64,000 nt of DNA from Streptomyces sp. SID12488 (GTDB lineage: Bacteria; Actinomycetota; Actinomycetes; Streptomycetales; Streptomycetaceae): the NCBI RefSeq assembly GCF_010548275.1, contig NZ_JAAGLT010000034.1:40066-104065 (forward strand), given 5' to 3'. This document shows, piece by piece, positions 6,688-15,000 of this stretch. A program made the position numbers and the translations under genes. The stretch's first letter is position 1. Every line of letters begins with the position of its first letter. Below the pieces are notes generated by a model. It did not search any database, was not told the DNA's origin, and saw only the letters and a list, made by a program, of their open reading frames with translations.

Positions 6688-7251
6688 ATGACGGAGAAAC
6701 AGAGCGAAGGGTTCCGGTTGCGTGAAGGACTCGGGATCGCCGGGTTCGTGATCACTCTGGTGGGTGCCGGTGCTGTTCTTGTGTTCGTCCTGGGCGCCTG
6801 GAAGGCATTCGTGCGGAATACGGCACCTACGTTGCTGGACCTGCCTGGTGGGCCCTGGACCTTTGGGATTCTCTGCGGTCTGATCTCGGTCTTCGGGGTG
6901 TTCTCCGGGCACCGCCTCCTCGTGGCCGACCCGTATGGAGAGGCGTGGATTCCACGCGTGGCTCGCTCCACCGCGACGGCTGTCTGCTGGGGCGGGGCAC
7001 TGGCATCCCTGAGCTACGTACTGGGCTCTCTACCTGGCAGGAACTGCCCGTCGTACAGGGCATGCGCCTACATCCCCGGTACAGGCAGCGCACTCATTGC
7101 GTACGCGGGCACCACGGCCGTCGTCGGGTGGCTCGTCCACCGCGTGAGCAACGCGCGAGTCGAGAAGCGTCGGGCGCTCGAGCGCGAACGTGTACGCAAG
7201 ATGCGCAAAAAGGGGAAGGGCAAGAGCCGGGCGGCGGCACGGCGCGGGTAG
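6688..7251 (+). CDS. four-helix membrane protein of the cassette
   Basis: A 187-aa integral membrane protein with predicted helices at residues 15-38, 57-75, 93-113 and 131-151, and a strongly basic C-terminal tail (RKMRKKGKGKSRAAARRG) likely to be cytoplasmic. Cys120 and Cys126 lie in the loop before the last helix and could form a disulfide. It follows the previous gene by 4 nt and is the last gene of the cassette. No family is recognised. As the partner of a secreted-type protein it could be a membrane immunity protein or an anchor. Confidence 0.65.
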   Translation: MTEKQSEGFRLREGLGIAGFVITLVGAGAVLVFVLGAWKAFVRNTAPTLLDLPGGPWTFGILCGLISVFGVFSGHRLLVADPYGEAWIPRVARSTATAVCWGGALASLSYVLGSLPGRNCPSYRACAYIPGTGSALIAYAGTTAVVGWLVHRVSNARVEKRRALERERVRKMRKKGKGKSRAAARRG

Positions 7252-7269
7252 TCAGTTGCGGGACTCGGC

Positions 7270-7317
7270 GTACCCGACCGAACACTGACCGGCTCGCCGC
7301 ACGGACGCGGCGAGCCC
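7270..7317 (+). repeat. 48-bp direct repeat, copy B
   Basis: This is the second copy of the DUF397 3' end (compare 3465-3512). The frame reads ...AYPTEH-stop here instead of PYPTER-stop, and no DUF397 gene precedes it. It marks the right edge of the cassette. Confidence 0.8.
7291..7316. terminator. stem-loop between convergent genes
   Basis: GGCTCGCCGC and GCGGCGAGCC pair perfectly over 10 bp around ACGGAC. The stem-loop separates the end of the cassette (7251, rightward) from the end of the 7322 gene (leftward) and can serve both. Confidence 0.7.
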
Positions 7318-7321
7318 GGCC

Positions 7322-7612
7322 TCACAGGTTGACGCGCTTGACGTATACGCGCTTGCGGTACTCGACGACCTGGTACCAGACGAGGATTGTTCCGGTGCTG
7401 TAGGTGCGTAGCCGCATCGGGTTCTGGTCCTCGTCGAGGCGGCCCTCCGGGCCGAGACCGTATGCGGCCAGGTCTGCCAGCGCGGAGGCGATGACAGCGA
7501 CCGCCTCCCGGTCCGGGGCCTTCATGCCGCCGACAACCCACTCGGGGTCAGGGTCATACTCCCAGGCCCACCCTGTGATGTCGTCCTCAATGCCTTCTTG
7601 CCGATCGTTCAC
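7322..7612 (-). CDS. small RelE/ParE-like protein, possible toxin
   Basis: A 96-aa protein whose second half (LRTYSTGTILVWYQVVEYRKRVYVKRVNL) has the strand pattern and the terminal R-x-V-x-V-x-R of RelE/ParE-fold proteins. The first half is a helix preceded by WEYDPDPEWVVGGM. Its ATG overlaps the stop of the upstream DUF6247 gene (ATGA, 7609-7612), so the two are coupled. In Streptomyces DUF6247 genes often pair with such small proteins, which suggests a toxin-antitoxin-like pair. Catalytic residues cannot be assigned, and activity is unproven. Confidence 0.6.
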   Translation of the reverse strand: MNDRQEGIEDDITGWAWEYDPDPEWVVGGMKAPDREAVAVIASALADLAAYGLGPEGRLDEDQNPMRLRTYSTGTILVWYQVVEYRKRVYVKRVNL

Positions 7613-7974
7613 CGCAGCGCGACTCCGGCCTCCTCGGATGCCGTGTCGAGTATGCGGGTGACCACGGCTTGGGCCTGCCGGAAGGCGGCCTCCGGAGCGC
7701 TCGGATCGGAGATGGTCCGCTCGGCCTCGCGCATCATGCCCGCCTGCTCAGGGTGGCGCTCGATGGCGACGAGCGTTGCCCACTTCTCCAGGAACAGCCG
7801 CATGGGTGTGATGGACGAGAGCTGGATGGCCTGGTCGAAGGCCTCACCGAGGTCGCGGTCGAACTCGGGAAGCCGGGCGAGCGCGATCTGCTTGACGGCT
7901 TCACGCAGGGCATCGCGAGTGGTCGGCGGCTGCGGGATGAGCGGTGGCCGTGTCTCGGCGTGCTGTGCACTCAT
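7609..7974 (-). CDS. DUF6247 family protein
   Basis: A 121-aa protein with the family outline: a proline-rich start (RPPLIPQPPTTRDALREAVKQIALARLPEFDRDLGEAFDQAIQ) followed by helices (RLFLEKWATLVAIERHPEQAGMMREAERTI). Function is unknown; by position it is the probable antitoxin partner of the overlapping RelE/ParE-like gene. ATG 7974 is chosen for the AAGGGA 6 nt upstream; the frame is open to 8109 without a better site. The 284-bp gap to the next gene (7975-8258) shows nothing I can support. Confidence 0.75.
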   Translation of the reverse strand: MSAQHAETRPPLIPQPPTTRDALREAVKQIALARLPEFDRDLGEAFDQAIQLSSITPMRLFLEKWATLVAIERHPEQAGMMREAERTISDPSAPEAAFRQAQAVVTRILDTASEEAGVALR

Positions 7975-8258
7975 ACGTGTTCCCTTCGACGCTGCTCGCC
8001 ACGACCCTAGCCGCCCTCGCATGCAGAGGGCGAGTTGTTCAGGGCCCGGCGCCCAGCACGTCGAGGGCCTGAACGGCGCACCACGTGTCAGTGCGTCGCG
8101 AGCGATCATGTCCCCGTAGGCCCTATGGTCACGGGCGCGCCAGGGAAGCGGAACGTGTCCGCCGAATTCGGGCTCCGGTCACCCACCCACCGGAGCCCAC
8201 CGGCAACCACCCCAACCCACCGACAGCCCGCCCAAAGGCGCCGCCCAGCAGACCAGGG

Positions 8259-8453
8259 TCAGAACTTCAGGTCGCCGATCATGCCCGCGATGCTTGTCGT
8301 CAGGTCGCTGATCGTCGGGGCGAAGGTTGATGAGGCCATGTAGAACCCCAGCAGCATGCACACCACCGCATGCCCTCCCTTGAGACCCGACTTCTTGATC
8401 AGCAAGAAGACGATGATCGCCAGCAGCACTACCGCCGAAATCGAGAGCGCCAC
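8259..8453 (-). CDS. small conserved membrane protein
   Basis: A 64-aa protein with one clear membrane helix (ISAVVLLAIIVFLLI, residues 4-18), KKSGLKGGHAV, a second weaker hydrophobic stretch (VCMLLGFYMASS), and the end LTTSIAGMIGDLKF. GGAGGTGA lies 6 nt before the ATG, a near-perfect ribosome-binding site that supports translation. Similar short proteins occur in many Streptomyces genomes, but I know of no function. It is divergent from the S9 peptidase gene. Confidence 0.75.
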   Translation of the reverse strand: MALSISAVVLLAIIVFLLIKKSGLKGGHAVVCMLLGFYMASSTFAPTISDLTTSIAGMIGDLKF

Positions 8454-8615
8454 GGCGGCTCACCTCCAAAGGGCCCAGGGACCGGGGGTCGGACTATGGG
8501 GGCAGTAAATCCATACAGTGGCCAGCAGGTTCATACCCACTCGCCGCCAGTGATCATAACTATTCGCCCGCGCGCATCGGTCGGCGCACTGCCGCACAAG
8601 GGGGCGCATGGCCAA

Positions 8616-8621
8616 TATGGT
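8616..8621 (+). promoter_or_regulatory. -10 element, leaderless promoter of the S9 peptidase
   Basis: TATGGT ends 6 nt before the ATG at 8628. There is no Shine-Dalgarno sequence. A weak -35 (CGCACA, 8593-8598) is 17 bp upstream. Confidence 0.55.
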
Positions 8622-8627
8622 CGGGGC

Positions 8628-10745
8628 ATGACGACCGAGCCTGTGTCCTTCCCCCGCCGGCACGCCCGCACCCAGCGATTCACACTCGGCGCGCCTCGCG
8701 CGTTCGCCGTGGCGCCCGACGGTTCGCGGGTCGCCTACCTGCGGTCCTCCGCCGGTACCGACCGGGCCAACAAGCTGTGGGTGCTCGATCTCCCGGACGG
8801 TGGTGAGCGCGTCGTCGCCGACCCGTTCGTGCTTCTTGGCGGGGCCGGCGAGAAGCTGTCCGCCGAGGAGCGGGCGCGTCGGGAGCGCAGCCGTGAGGGC
8901 AGTGCCGGGATCGTCGGATACGCCACCGACTCGGCCGTCGAACTGGCCGCCTTCGCCTTGTCCGGGCGGCTTTTCGTGGCCGAACTACAGGCCGGGACAG
9001 TGCGCGAGATCCCCGCCCGGGGGCAGGTGATCGACCCGCGCCCCTCCCCCGACGGACGCCTCGTCGCATACGTCGCGGACGGTGCCCTGTGTCTCACCGA
9101 CCTGGCCGGCGAGCAGGCTCACGCGATCGCGGAGCCCGAGTCGGAGACGGTGACGTACGGGCTGGCCGAGTTCATCGCGGCCGAGGAGATGGACCGTTCG
9201 CGCGGCTTCTGGTGGTCCCCGGAGTCCGACCGGCTGCTGGTCGCGCGGGCCGACGACGCGCCCGTGAACCGCTGGTGGATCGCCGATCCGGCCCATCCGG
9301 AACGGGAGCCGCAACAGGTCGCGTATCCGGCGGCGGGCACCCTGAACGCGGAGGTGCGGCTCTTCGTACTCACCCTCGAAGGGGTGCGCACCGAGGTCGT
9401 CTGGGATCGGAAGAAGTACCCCTATCTGGCGCGTGTGCACTGGTCAGGGGCGGGTGCGCCGCTGATTCTGGTGCAGTCGCGGGACCAGCGCGGGCAGCTT
9501 TTCCTGGCTGTGGACCCGGACAACGGGACGACCCGGATGGTGCATGCGGAGGAAGATCCACATTGGCTGGATCTTTTCCCCGGCGTGCCCTGCTGGAGCC
9601 CCTCCGGACAGCTCGTGCGTATCGCCGACGAGGGTGGCGCCAGGGTGCTGGCGGTCGGTGAACGGCCCCTGACGGGAGCCCAGTTGCACATCCGGGCGGT
9701 GCTGGACGTGACGGCCGACGACGTGCTCGTGTCGGCGTCTGCAGGTGAGGCGGCGGTCGGTTCCGAGATCGGCGAAGTACACGTCTATCGAGTGAATGAG
9801 CTCGGACTGGAGCGAGTCTCGCAAGAGCCCGGCGTGCACTCGGCGGTTCGCGCCGGGGGCGTGACCGTGCTCGTGTCGGCGGTGCCGGACCGGCCGGGGG
9901 CCCAGGTGCAGGTGCTGCGCGACGGGAAGAGGGCGGCGACCGTCACCTCGTATGCCGAAGACCCCGGTTTGTCCCCGCGCGTGACCTTCACCGAGGGGGG
10001 CGCACGCCGAATTCCATGCGCCCTGCTTATGCCGACCGACTACGACGGCGTCACTCGCCTCCCTGTCCTCATGGACCCCTACGGCGGTCCGCACGGCCCC
10101 CGCGTGGTCGCCGCGCACAACGCGCACCTCACCTCGCAGTGGTTCGCCGACCAGGGGTTCGCGGTGGTCGTGGCCGACGGGCGAGGTACGCCGGGGCGGT
10201 CGCCCGCCTGGGAGAAGGCCGTCCACGGCGACTTCACGGTGTCGCTGGACGACCAGGTCGACGCCCTGCTCGACCTCGCCGAGCGTTACCCGCTCGATCT
10301 CTCCCGGGTGGCGATCCGGGGCTGGTCGTACGGCGGCTGGCTCGCGGGTCTTGCGGTGCTGCGGCGCCCGGACGTCTTCCACGCGGGTATCGCGGGCGCC
10401 CCGGTGACCGACTGGCGGCTGTACGACACGCACTACACGGAGCGGTATCTCGGCGACCCGGCCGCGGCCCCGGAGGCGTACGCGAACAGTTCGCTCGTCA
10501 CCGATGAGGGTCTGTCGTCCCCCGCCGAGCCGCACCGGCCGCTGATGGTCGTCCACGGCACCGCCGACGACAACGTGGTCTTCGCCCACGCCCTGCGACT
10601 GTCCTCGGCCCTGCTGGCCGCGGGCCGCCCGCACGAACTGCTCCCGCTGTCGGGCGTCACCCACATGACCCCGCAGGAACAGGTCGCGGAGAACCTGCTG
10701 CTGCTTCAGGTGGACTTCCTGAAGCGGGCGTTGGGGATGGCGTAA
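8628..10745 (+). CDS. S9B family dipeptidyl-peptidase-like serine peptidase
   Basis: A 705-aa prolyl-oligopeptidase-family enzyme with a DPP IV-type beta-propeller (about 30-440) and an alpha/beta-hydrolase catalytic domain (about 450-705). The catalytic triad is visible: Ser567 in GWSYGGW, Asp647 in HGTADDN and His679 in SGVTHM. Glu186-Glu187 in AAEEMDRSRGFWW match the double-Glu motif that binds the substrate N-terminus in DPP IV-type enzymes, so it should remove N-terminal dipeptides, usually X-Pro. No signal peptide is seen, so it is probably cytoplasmic. It stands beside three peptide importer loci and may digest imported peptides. The start at 8628 fits a leaderless promoter. Confidence 0.9.
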   Translation: MTTEPVSFPRRHARTQRFTLGAPRAFAVAPDGSRVAYLRSSAGTDRANKLWVLDLPDGGERVVADPFVLLGGAGEKLSAEERARRERSREGSAGIVGYATDSAVELAAFALSGRLFVAELQAGTVREIPARGQVIDPRPSPDGRLVAYVADGALCLTDLAGEQAHAIAEPESETVTYGLAEFIAAEEMDRSRGFWWSPESDRLLVARADDAPVNRWWIADPAHPEREPQQVAYPAAGTLNAEVRLFVLTLEGVRTEVVWDRKKYPYLARVHWSGAGAPLILVQSRDQRGQLFLAVDPDNGTTRMVHAEEDPHWLDLFPGVPCWSPSGQLVRIADEGGARVLAVGERPLTGAQLHIRAVLDVTADDVLVSASAGEAAVGSEIGEVHVYRVNELGLERVSQEPGVHSAVRAGGVTVLVSAVPDRPGAQVQVLRDGKRAATVTSYAEDPGLSPRVTFTEGGARRIPCALLMPTDYDGVTRLPVLMDPYGGPHGPRVVAAHNAHLTSQWFADQGFAVVVADGRGTPGRSPAWEKAVHGDFTVSLDDQVDALLDLAERYPLDLSRVAIRGWSYGGWLAGLAVLRRPDVFHAGIAGAPVTDWRLYDTHYTERYLGDPAAAPEAYANSSLVTDEGLSSPAEPHRPLMVVHGTADDNVVFAHALRLSSALLAAGRPHELLPLSGVTHMTPQEQVAENLLLLQVDFLKRALGMA

Positions 10746-10788
10746 GTCTCGCGCAGGCCTCACGCAGGTCCTCGTGCGGGCACGGCAA

Positions 10789-10820
10789 CGGGCTGGGGCT
10801 ACATGGCGAGCCCCAGCCCG
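10789..10820. terminator. bidirectional terminator hairpin
   Basis: A 12-bp perfect stem (CGGGCTGGGGCT / AGCCCCAGCCCG) with an 8-nt loop and TTT after it on the plus strand. It separates the S9 peptidase from the convergent ABC operon. Confidence 0.8.
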
Positions 10821-10929
10821 TTTACGGCACCCGCACGGCCGTACGTTCCTCAGAGTGGACCGTCCATATATCGAGACCGGGTCAGCCAAGTTGCCTGCGT
10901 GTAAACGCGGTTCGTGCATATTTATGCAC

Positions 10930-12042
10930 TTATTTCACCCCGTTGGCAAGATCGTCCACAGCATCCGAAGGAGGCTCCCCCGTCGGCACCACCCGCTTCT
11001 CCTCCGCGAAATGGCAGGCCGAGGCATGCGCGGCCGGCCCCGTCGTCAGCCGGAACTCCGCGGGGACCGCCAGCAGCGGCACCTCCATGGCACACCGCTC
11101 CCGCGCCTTCCAGCAGCGGGTGCGGAAGCGGCAACCGGAGGGCGGGTTGGCCGGGGAGGGCACGTCACCGGTGAGGATGATGCGCTCCCGGTGTTCGCGG
11201 GCCTCGGGGTCGGGGACGGGCACGGCGGACAGGAGTGCCTGGGTGTAGGGGTGCGTCGGGTGGTCGTAGATCTCGGCGTCCCGGCCCGTCTCCACGATCC
11301 GGCCGAGGTACATCACCCCGACCCGGTCCGAGATGTGCCGCACGATCGACAGGTCGTGGGCGATGAAGACGTACGAGAGGGCGAACTCGCTCTGGAGCCG
11401 GTCCAGGAGGTTGATCACCTGTGCCTGCACCGAGACGTCGAGCGCCGACACCGGTTCGTCGGCCACGATGATCTCGGGGCGCAGCGCCAACCCCCTCGCG
11501 ATACCGATGCGTTGACGCTGGCCGCCGGAGAACTGGTGGGGATAGCGGTTGATGTACTCGGGGTTGAGACCGACCACGTCCAGCAGTTCCTGGACCTTGC
11601 GGCGCCGGTCGCCCTTGGGCGCGACCTCGGGGTGGATCTCGTAGGGCTCCCCGATGATGTCGCCGACCGTCATACGGGGGTTGAGGGAGGTGTACGGGTC
11701 CTGGAAGACCATCTGGATGTTGCGGCGTACGGCCTTCAGGGCGCGGCCGGACATCCTGGTGATGTCCTCGCCCTTGTACTTGATGACGCCTGCCGTCGGT
11801 TTCTCCAGGTTGACCAGCATCTTGGCGACCGTCGACTTGCCGCAGCCCGACTCGCCCACGATGCCCAGGGTTTCGCCGGCGCCGAGCGCGAAGTCGACGC
11901 CGTCGACCGCCCGGACGGCGCCCACCTGCTTTCTGAAGAGGATGCCCTGGGTGAGCGGGTAGTGCTTGACCAGCCCGGTCACTTCGAGAATCGGCTCGCG
12001 AATCGGCTCAGTGGCCGCGACGGCCTCAGTGGTCGTGGGCAT
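10930..12042 (-). CDS. oligopeptide ABC importer ATPase, OppF/DppF type
   Basis: A 370-aa ATP-binding subunit. It shows Walker A GESGCGKST, Q-loop QMVFQDPYTSLNP, signature FSGGQRQRIGIARGLAL, Walker B IIVADEPVSALDV and the switch His in FIAHDLSI. The peptide-importer C-terminus PSPANPPSGCRFRTRCWKARERC carries the Cys motif of this subfamily. It is the last gene of a five-gene operon (16647 to 10930) and overlaps the upstream ATPase gene by 17 bp. With OppD it forms the cytoplasmic ATPase pair. The importer is complete and separate from BldK. Confidence 0.92.
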   Translation of the reverse strand: MPTTTEAVAATEPIREPILEVTGLVKHYPLTQGILFRKQVGAVRAVDGVDFALGAGETLGIVGESGCGKSTVAKMLVNLEKPTAGVIKYKGEDITRMSGRALKAVRRNIQMVFQDPYTSLNPRMTVGDIIGEPYEIHPEVAPKGDRRRKVQELLDVVGLNPEYINRYPHQFSGGQRQRIGIARGLALRPEIIVADEPVSALDVSVQAQVINLLDRLQSEFALSYVFIAHDLSIVRHISDRVGVMYLGRIVETGRDAEIYDHPTHPYTQALLSAVPVPDPEAREHRERIILTGDVPSPANPPSGCRFRTRCWKARERCAMEVPLLAVPAEFRLTTGPAAHASACHFAEEKRVVPTGEPPSDAVDDLANGVK

Positions 12043-13018
12043 CGAGCGTCTCCTTCCAGAAGAAGCAGGCGCTTCTGCGGACCCCGTCCGCCGAGTCCAC
12101 CTCGTACAGCGGGGGTACGTCCGTGCGGCAGATGTCCTGGGCCATCGGGCAGCGCGGGTTGAAGGCGCAGCCCGGCGGGATGTGCATCAGGTTCGGCGGG
12201 AGGCCCTTGATGGCGTACAGCTCGCGGCCCTTCTGGTCGAGGCGCGGGATCGACTCCAGCAGGCCCTTGGTGTACGGGTGGGCGGGCGCCTTGTAGATGT
12301 CGTGGACCGGCGCCGACTCGATGATCCGGCCCGCGTACATGACCGCGATCCTGTCGGCCACGTCCGCGACGACTCCGAGGTCGTGGGTGATGAGGATCAG
12401 GCCCATGTTCAGCTCACGCCGCAACTCGGCGAGCAGGTCCATGACCTGGGCCTGGACGGTGACGTCGAGGGCCGTCGTCGGTTCGTCGGCGATGATCAGG
12501 GCCGGTTCCAGGGCCAGCGCCATGGCGATCATGATGCGCTGGCGCATGCCCCCGGAGAACTGGTGCGGATAGTCCCGTACGCGCTGGGCGGCGGCCGGGA
12601 TACGGACCCGGTCCATCAGCTCGATCGCCTTGGTACGGGCGTCCTTTCGGGACATTCCGCGGTGCACGGTGAACATCTCGCCGAGCTGGTCACCGACGGA
12701 GAGGACCGGGTTGAGGGAGGACAGGGCGTCCTGGAAGATCATCGCCATCTGGGCGCCCCGGACCTTGCGGCGCTCCTCCTCCTTGAAGGTGAGCAGGTCC
12801 TTGCCCTGGAAGAGGATCTCGCCGCCGGTGATCTTCCCGGGCGGGGTGTCGAGGATGCCCATGACCGCCTGGGCCGTCACCGACTTGCCGGAGCCGGACT
12901 CGCCCAGCACGGCGAGGGTCTCGCCCTCGTCCACGGCGTAGGTGACACCGTTGACGGCCTTGGCGACCCCGTCCCGGGTTCTGAACTCCACGTGGAGGTC
13001 GCGTACTTCGAGGAGCAT
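12026..13018 (-). CDS. oligopeptide ABC importer ATPase, OppD/DppD type
   Basis: A 330-aa ATPase with Walker A GESGSGKSV, signature FSGGMRQRIMIAMALAL, Walker B LIIADEPTTALDV, switch LITHDLGV, and the C-terminal Cys motif PPGCAFNPRCPMAQDIC. ATG 13018 is preferred because GAGGTGA lies 8 nt upstream. A GTG at 13030 overlaps the permease stop (GTGA), but no ribosome-binding site precedes it. It follows the permease gene closely and overlaps the OppF-type gene, so it is tightly co-translated. Confidence 0.92.
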   Translation of the reverse strand: MLLEVRDLHVEFRTRDGVAKAVNGVTYAVDEGETLAVLGESGSGKSVTAQAVMGILDTPPGKITGGEILFQGKDLLTFKEEERRKVRGAQMAMIFQDALSSLNPVLSVGDQLGEMFTVHRGMSRKDARTKAIELMDRVRIPAAAQRVRDYPHQFSGGMRQRIMIAMALALEPALIIADEPTTALDVTVQAQVMDLLAELRRELNMGLILITHDLGVVADVADRIAVMYAGRIIESAPVHDIYKAPAHPYTKGLLESIPRLDQKGRELYAIKGLPPNLMHIPPGCAFNPRCPMAQDICRTDVPPLYEVDSADGVRRSACFFWKETLDAHDH

Positions 13019-13026
13019 GACGCCGG

Positions 13027-14022
13027 TCACCTCAGCTTCGGGTCGAGGGCGTCGCGCACCGCGTCGCCGAGCATGATGAACGCGAGCACGGTGACCGCGA
13101 GCGCTCCGGAGGGCCACAGGAGGGCGTGCGGGGCGTTGCGGATGTACGGGGAGGCCGCGCTGATGTCGATGCCCCAGGAGACGGTGGGCGGCTTCAGACC
13201 GACGCCCAGGTACGACAGGGTGGCCTCCAGGGCGATGTACGTGCCGAGCGCGATGGTCGCCACGACGATCACGGGTGCCACGGCGTTGGGCGCGATGTGG
13301 CGCAGCAGCATGCGGGAGTTGGAGGCGCCCAGCGCGCGGGCGGCCTGGACGTAGTCGTTCTGTTTGACGGTGATGACCGAGCCGCGGGCGATACGGGAGA
13401 GCTGCGGCCAGCCGAGCAGCACCATGAACCCGATGACCGGCCAGACCGTCGAGCTGGTCACCACGGAGAGCAGGACCAGACCGCCGAGGACGACGGGGAT
13501 CGCGAAGAAGACGTCGGTGATGCGGGACAGCACCGAGTCCCAGACCCCGCCGAAGAACCCGGCGAGGCCGCCGAGGACGGACCCGAGGATCGCGACCCCG
13601 AGCGTGGCGCAGACGCCGACCGTGACGGACGTACGGGCGCCGTAGACCGTGCGCGTGTAGACGTCGCAGCCCTGGCCGTCGTAGCCGAAGGGATGGCCGG
13701 GCCCGGAGCTCTTCTGGGCGTTGGCGAGGTCGCACTTCAGCGGGTTGCCGGAGGCGATCAGCGAGGGCCAGACGGAGATGACGACCAGGAAGAGGATGAC
13801 GAGCGCGGAGATGATGAAGACGGGGTTGCGGCGCAGGTCCAGCCAGGCGTCCGACCAGAGGGAACGGGGTTTGTCGGTGGGGTCCCCGCCCCGCCCGGAG
13901 CCCGGGCCCTTCTCCAGGGTCTCCGCCTCGCTCGCGGCGAGGTCCATGGCGCCGCCCATGCCGGTCGCGGCGATGGCCCCCTCGGTTGCGCCCGTGGCGC
14001 CCGTGGACCGGTGTTCAGGCAT
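13027..14022 (-). CDS. oligopeptide ABC importer permease, OppC/DppC type
   Basis: A 331-aa integral membrane permease with a cytoplasmic N-terminus of about 70 residues rich in Gly, Ala and charged residues, then six predicted helices. The ATPase-contacting EAA region reads QAARALGASNSRMLLRHIAPNAVAP, and the C-terminus LGDAVRDALDPKLR is typical of OppC. It overlaps the OppB-type gene by 8 bp. It forms the membrane channel with the 14015-14938 product. Confidence 0.92.
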   Translation of the reverse strand: MPEHRSTGATGATEGAIAATGMGGAMDLAASEAETLEKGPGSGRGGDPTDKPRSLWSDAWLDLRRNPVFIISALVILFLVVISVWPSLIASGNPLKCDLANAQKSSGPGHPFGYDGQGCDVYTRTVYGARTSVTVGVCATLGVAILGSVLGGLAGFFGGVWDSVLSRITDVFFAIPVVLGGLVLLSVVTSSTVWPVIGFMVLLGWPQLSRIARGSVITVKQNDYVQAARALGASNSRMLLRHIAPNAVAPVIVVATIALGTYIALEATLSYLGVGLKPPTVSWGIDISAASPYIRNAPHALLWPSGALAVTVLAFIMLGDAVRDALDPKLR

Positions 14023-14938
14023 AGCGGATCCTCGGGTCGAGTACGGCGTACAGGAGGTCGACGAGCAGGTTGGCGACCAGGAAGACGAGGACGAGGACGG
14101 TCACGAAGCCGACGACCGTCTGGGTGTTCTGGCGGAGGATGCCCTGGTAGAGCTGGAAGCCGACGCCGTGGATGTTGAAGATCCGCTCGGTGACGATCGC
14201 CCCGCCCATCAGCGCGCCGACGTCCGTGCCGATGAAGGTGACCACGGGGATCAGGGAGTTGCGGAGCAGGTGGCGGGTGATCACCCGGCGCCTGGGCAGG
14301 CCCTTGGCGACCGCTGTACGGACGTAGTCGGAGCGTCTGTTCTCAGCGATGGACGTACGGGTCAGGCGGGTCACGTAGGCCAGCGAGACCGAGGCCAGGA
14401 CCAGGCCCGGCACGATCAGTTCGTCGAAGGGGGCGTCCGTCGACACCGAGGGCTTGATCCAGCCCCACTCGACGCCCAGCAGCAGCTGGAGCAGCAGACC
14501 GGTGACGAAGGTCGGCACCGAGATGACGACCAGGGTGACCAGGAGGACGCCGCTGTCGACGGGCCTGCCCCGGCGCAGGCCCGTGATCACGCCCAGGGTG
14601 ATGCCGATGACGACCTCGAAGACGACCGCCACGATCGTGAGCCGAATGGTCACGGGGAACGCCGTCGACATCAGCTCGGTGACCTTCTGGCCGTTGAAGG
14701 CGGTGCCGAAGTCGCCGGTGAAGACGTTGCCCATGTAGGTCAGGTACTGCTGCCACACGGGCTTGTCGAGGCCGAACTCCTTGCGGAGCTGGGCGGCCGT
14801 GGCCGGGTCGCACTGCCGGTCGCCGCAGAGGCCCGCGACGGGGTCGCCCATCACGTTCACCATCAGGAAGATCAACAGTGTGGCGCCGATGAAGACCGGG
14901 ATCATCTGCAGCAGACGCCGGATTACGTACCGTCCCAT
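14015..14938 (-). CDS. oligopeptide ABC importer permease, OppB/DppB type
   Basis: A 307-aa permease beginning MGRYVIRRLLQMIPVFIGATLLIFLMV, the usual OppB first helix. The EAA loop is RTAVAKGLPRRRVITRHLLRNSLIPV and the end is LVDLLYAVLDPRIRYA. The first external loop has a Cys pair (LCGDRQCDP), also seen in the BldK-type permeases of this window. The gene is separated from the SBP gene by a strong stem-loop at 14957-14986, so it is probably expressed at a lower level than the SBP. Confidence 0.92.
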   Translation of the reverse strand: MGRYVIRRLLQMIPVFIGATLLIFLMVNVMGDPVAGLCGDRQCDPATAAQLRKEFGLDKPVWQQYLTYMGNVFTGDFGTAFNGQKVTELMSTAFPVTIRLTIVAVVFEVVIGITLGVITGLRRGRPVDSGVLLVTLVVISVPTFVTGLLLQLLLGVEWGWIKPSVSTDAPFDELIVPGLVLASVSLAYVTRLTRTSIAENRRSDYVRTAVAKGLPRRRVITRHLLRNSLIPVVTFIGTDVGALMGGAIVTERIFNIHGVGFQLYQGILRQNTQTVVGFVTVLVLVFLVANLLVDLLYAVLDPRIRYA

Positions 14939-14956
14939 GAGGGCTCCGGAGGTAGT

Positions 14957-14986
14957 GGGGGCGGGCGCTTGCGTGGGCCCGCCCCC
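14957..14986 (-). terminator. intra-operon stem-loop between SBP and permease
   Basis: GGGGGCGGGC and GCCCGCCCCC pair over 10 bp around a 10-nt loop. The stem-loop lies in the 62-bp gap between the SBP stop and the permease start. It probably lowers downstream expression or protects the SBP part of the mRNA. Confidence 0.65.
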
Positions 14987-15000
14987 GGCGGCTCAGCCGG

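Noticed and set aside
3692..7251. Cassette as a prophage or integrative element
   Set aside because: No integrase, tRNA gene, phage structural or transfer gene is present; only flanking repeats support mobility.
9444..10919. 491-codon open frame antisense to the S9 peptidase
   Set aside because: No domain, no ribosome-binding site; the catalytic triad is on the opposite strand.
13019..13735. N-terminal extension of the OppD-type gene through the permease gene
   Set aside because: The extension is an out-of-frame reading of the permease gene; the ATPase domain starts at 13018 with its own ribosome-binding site.
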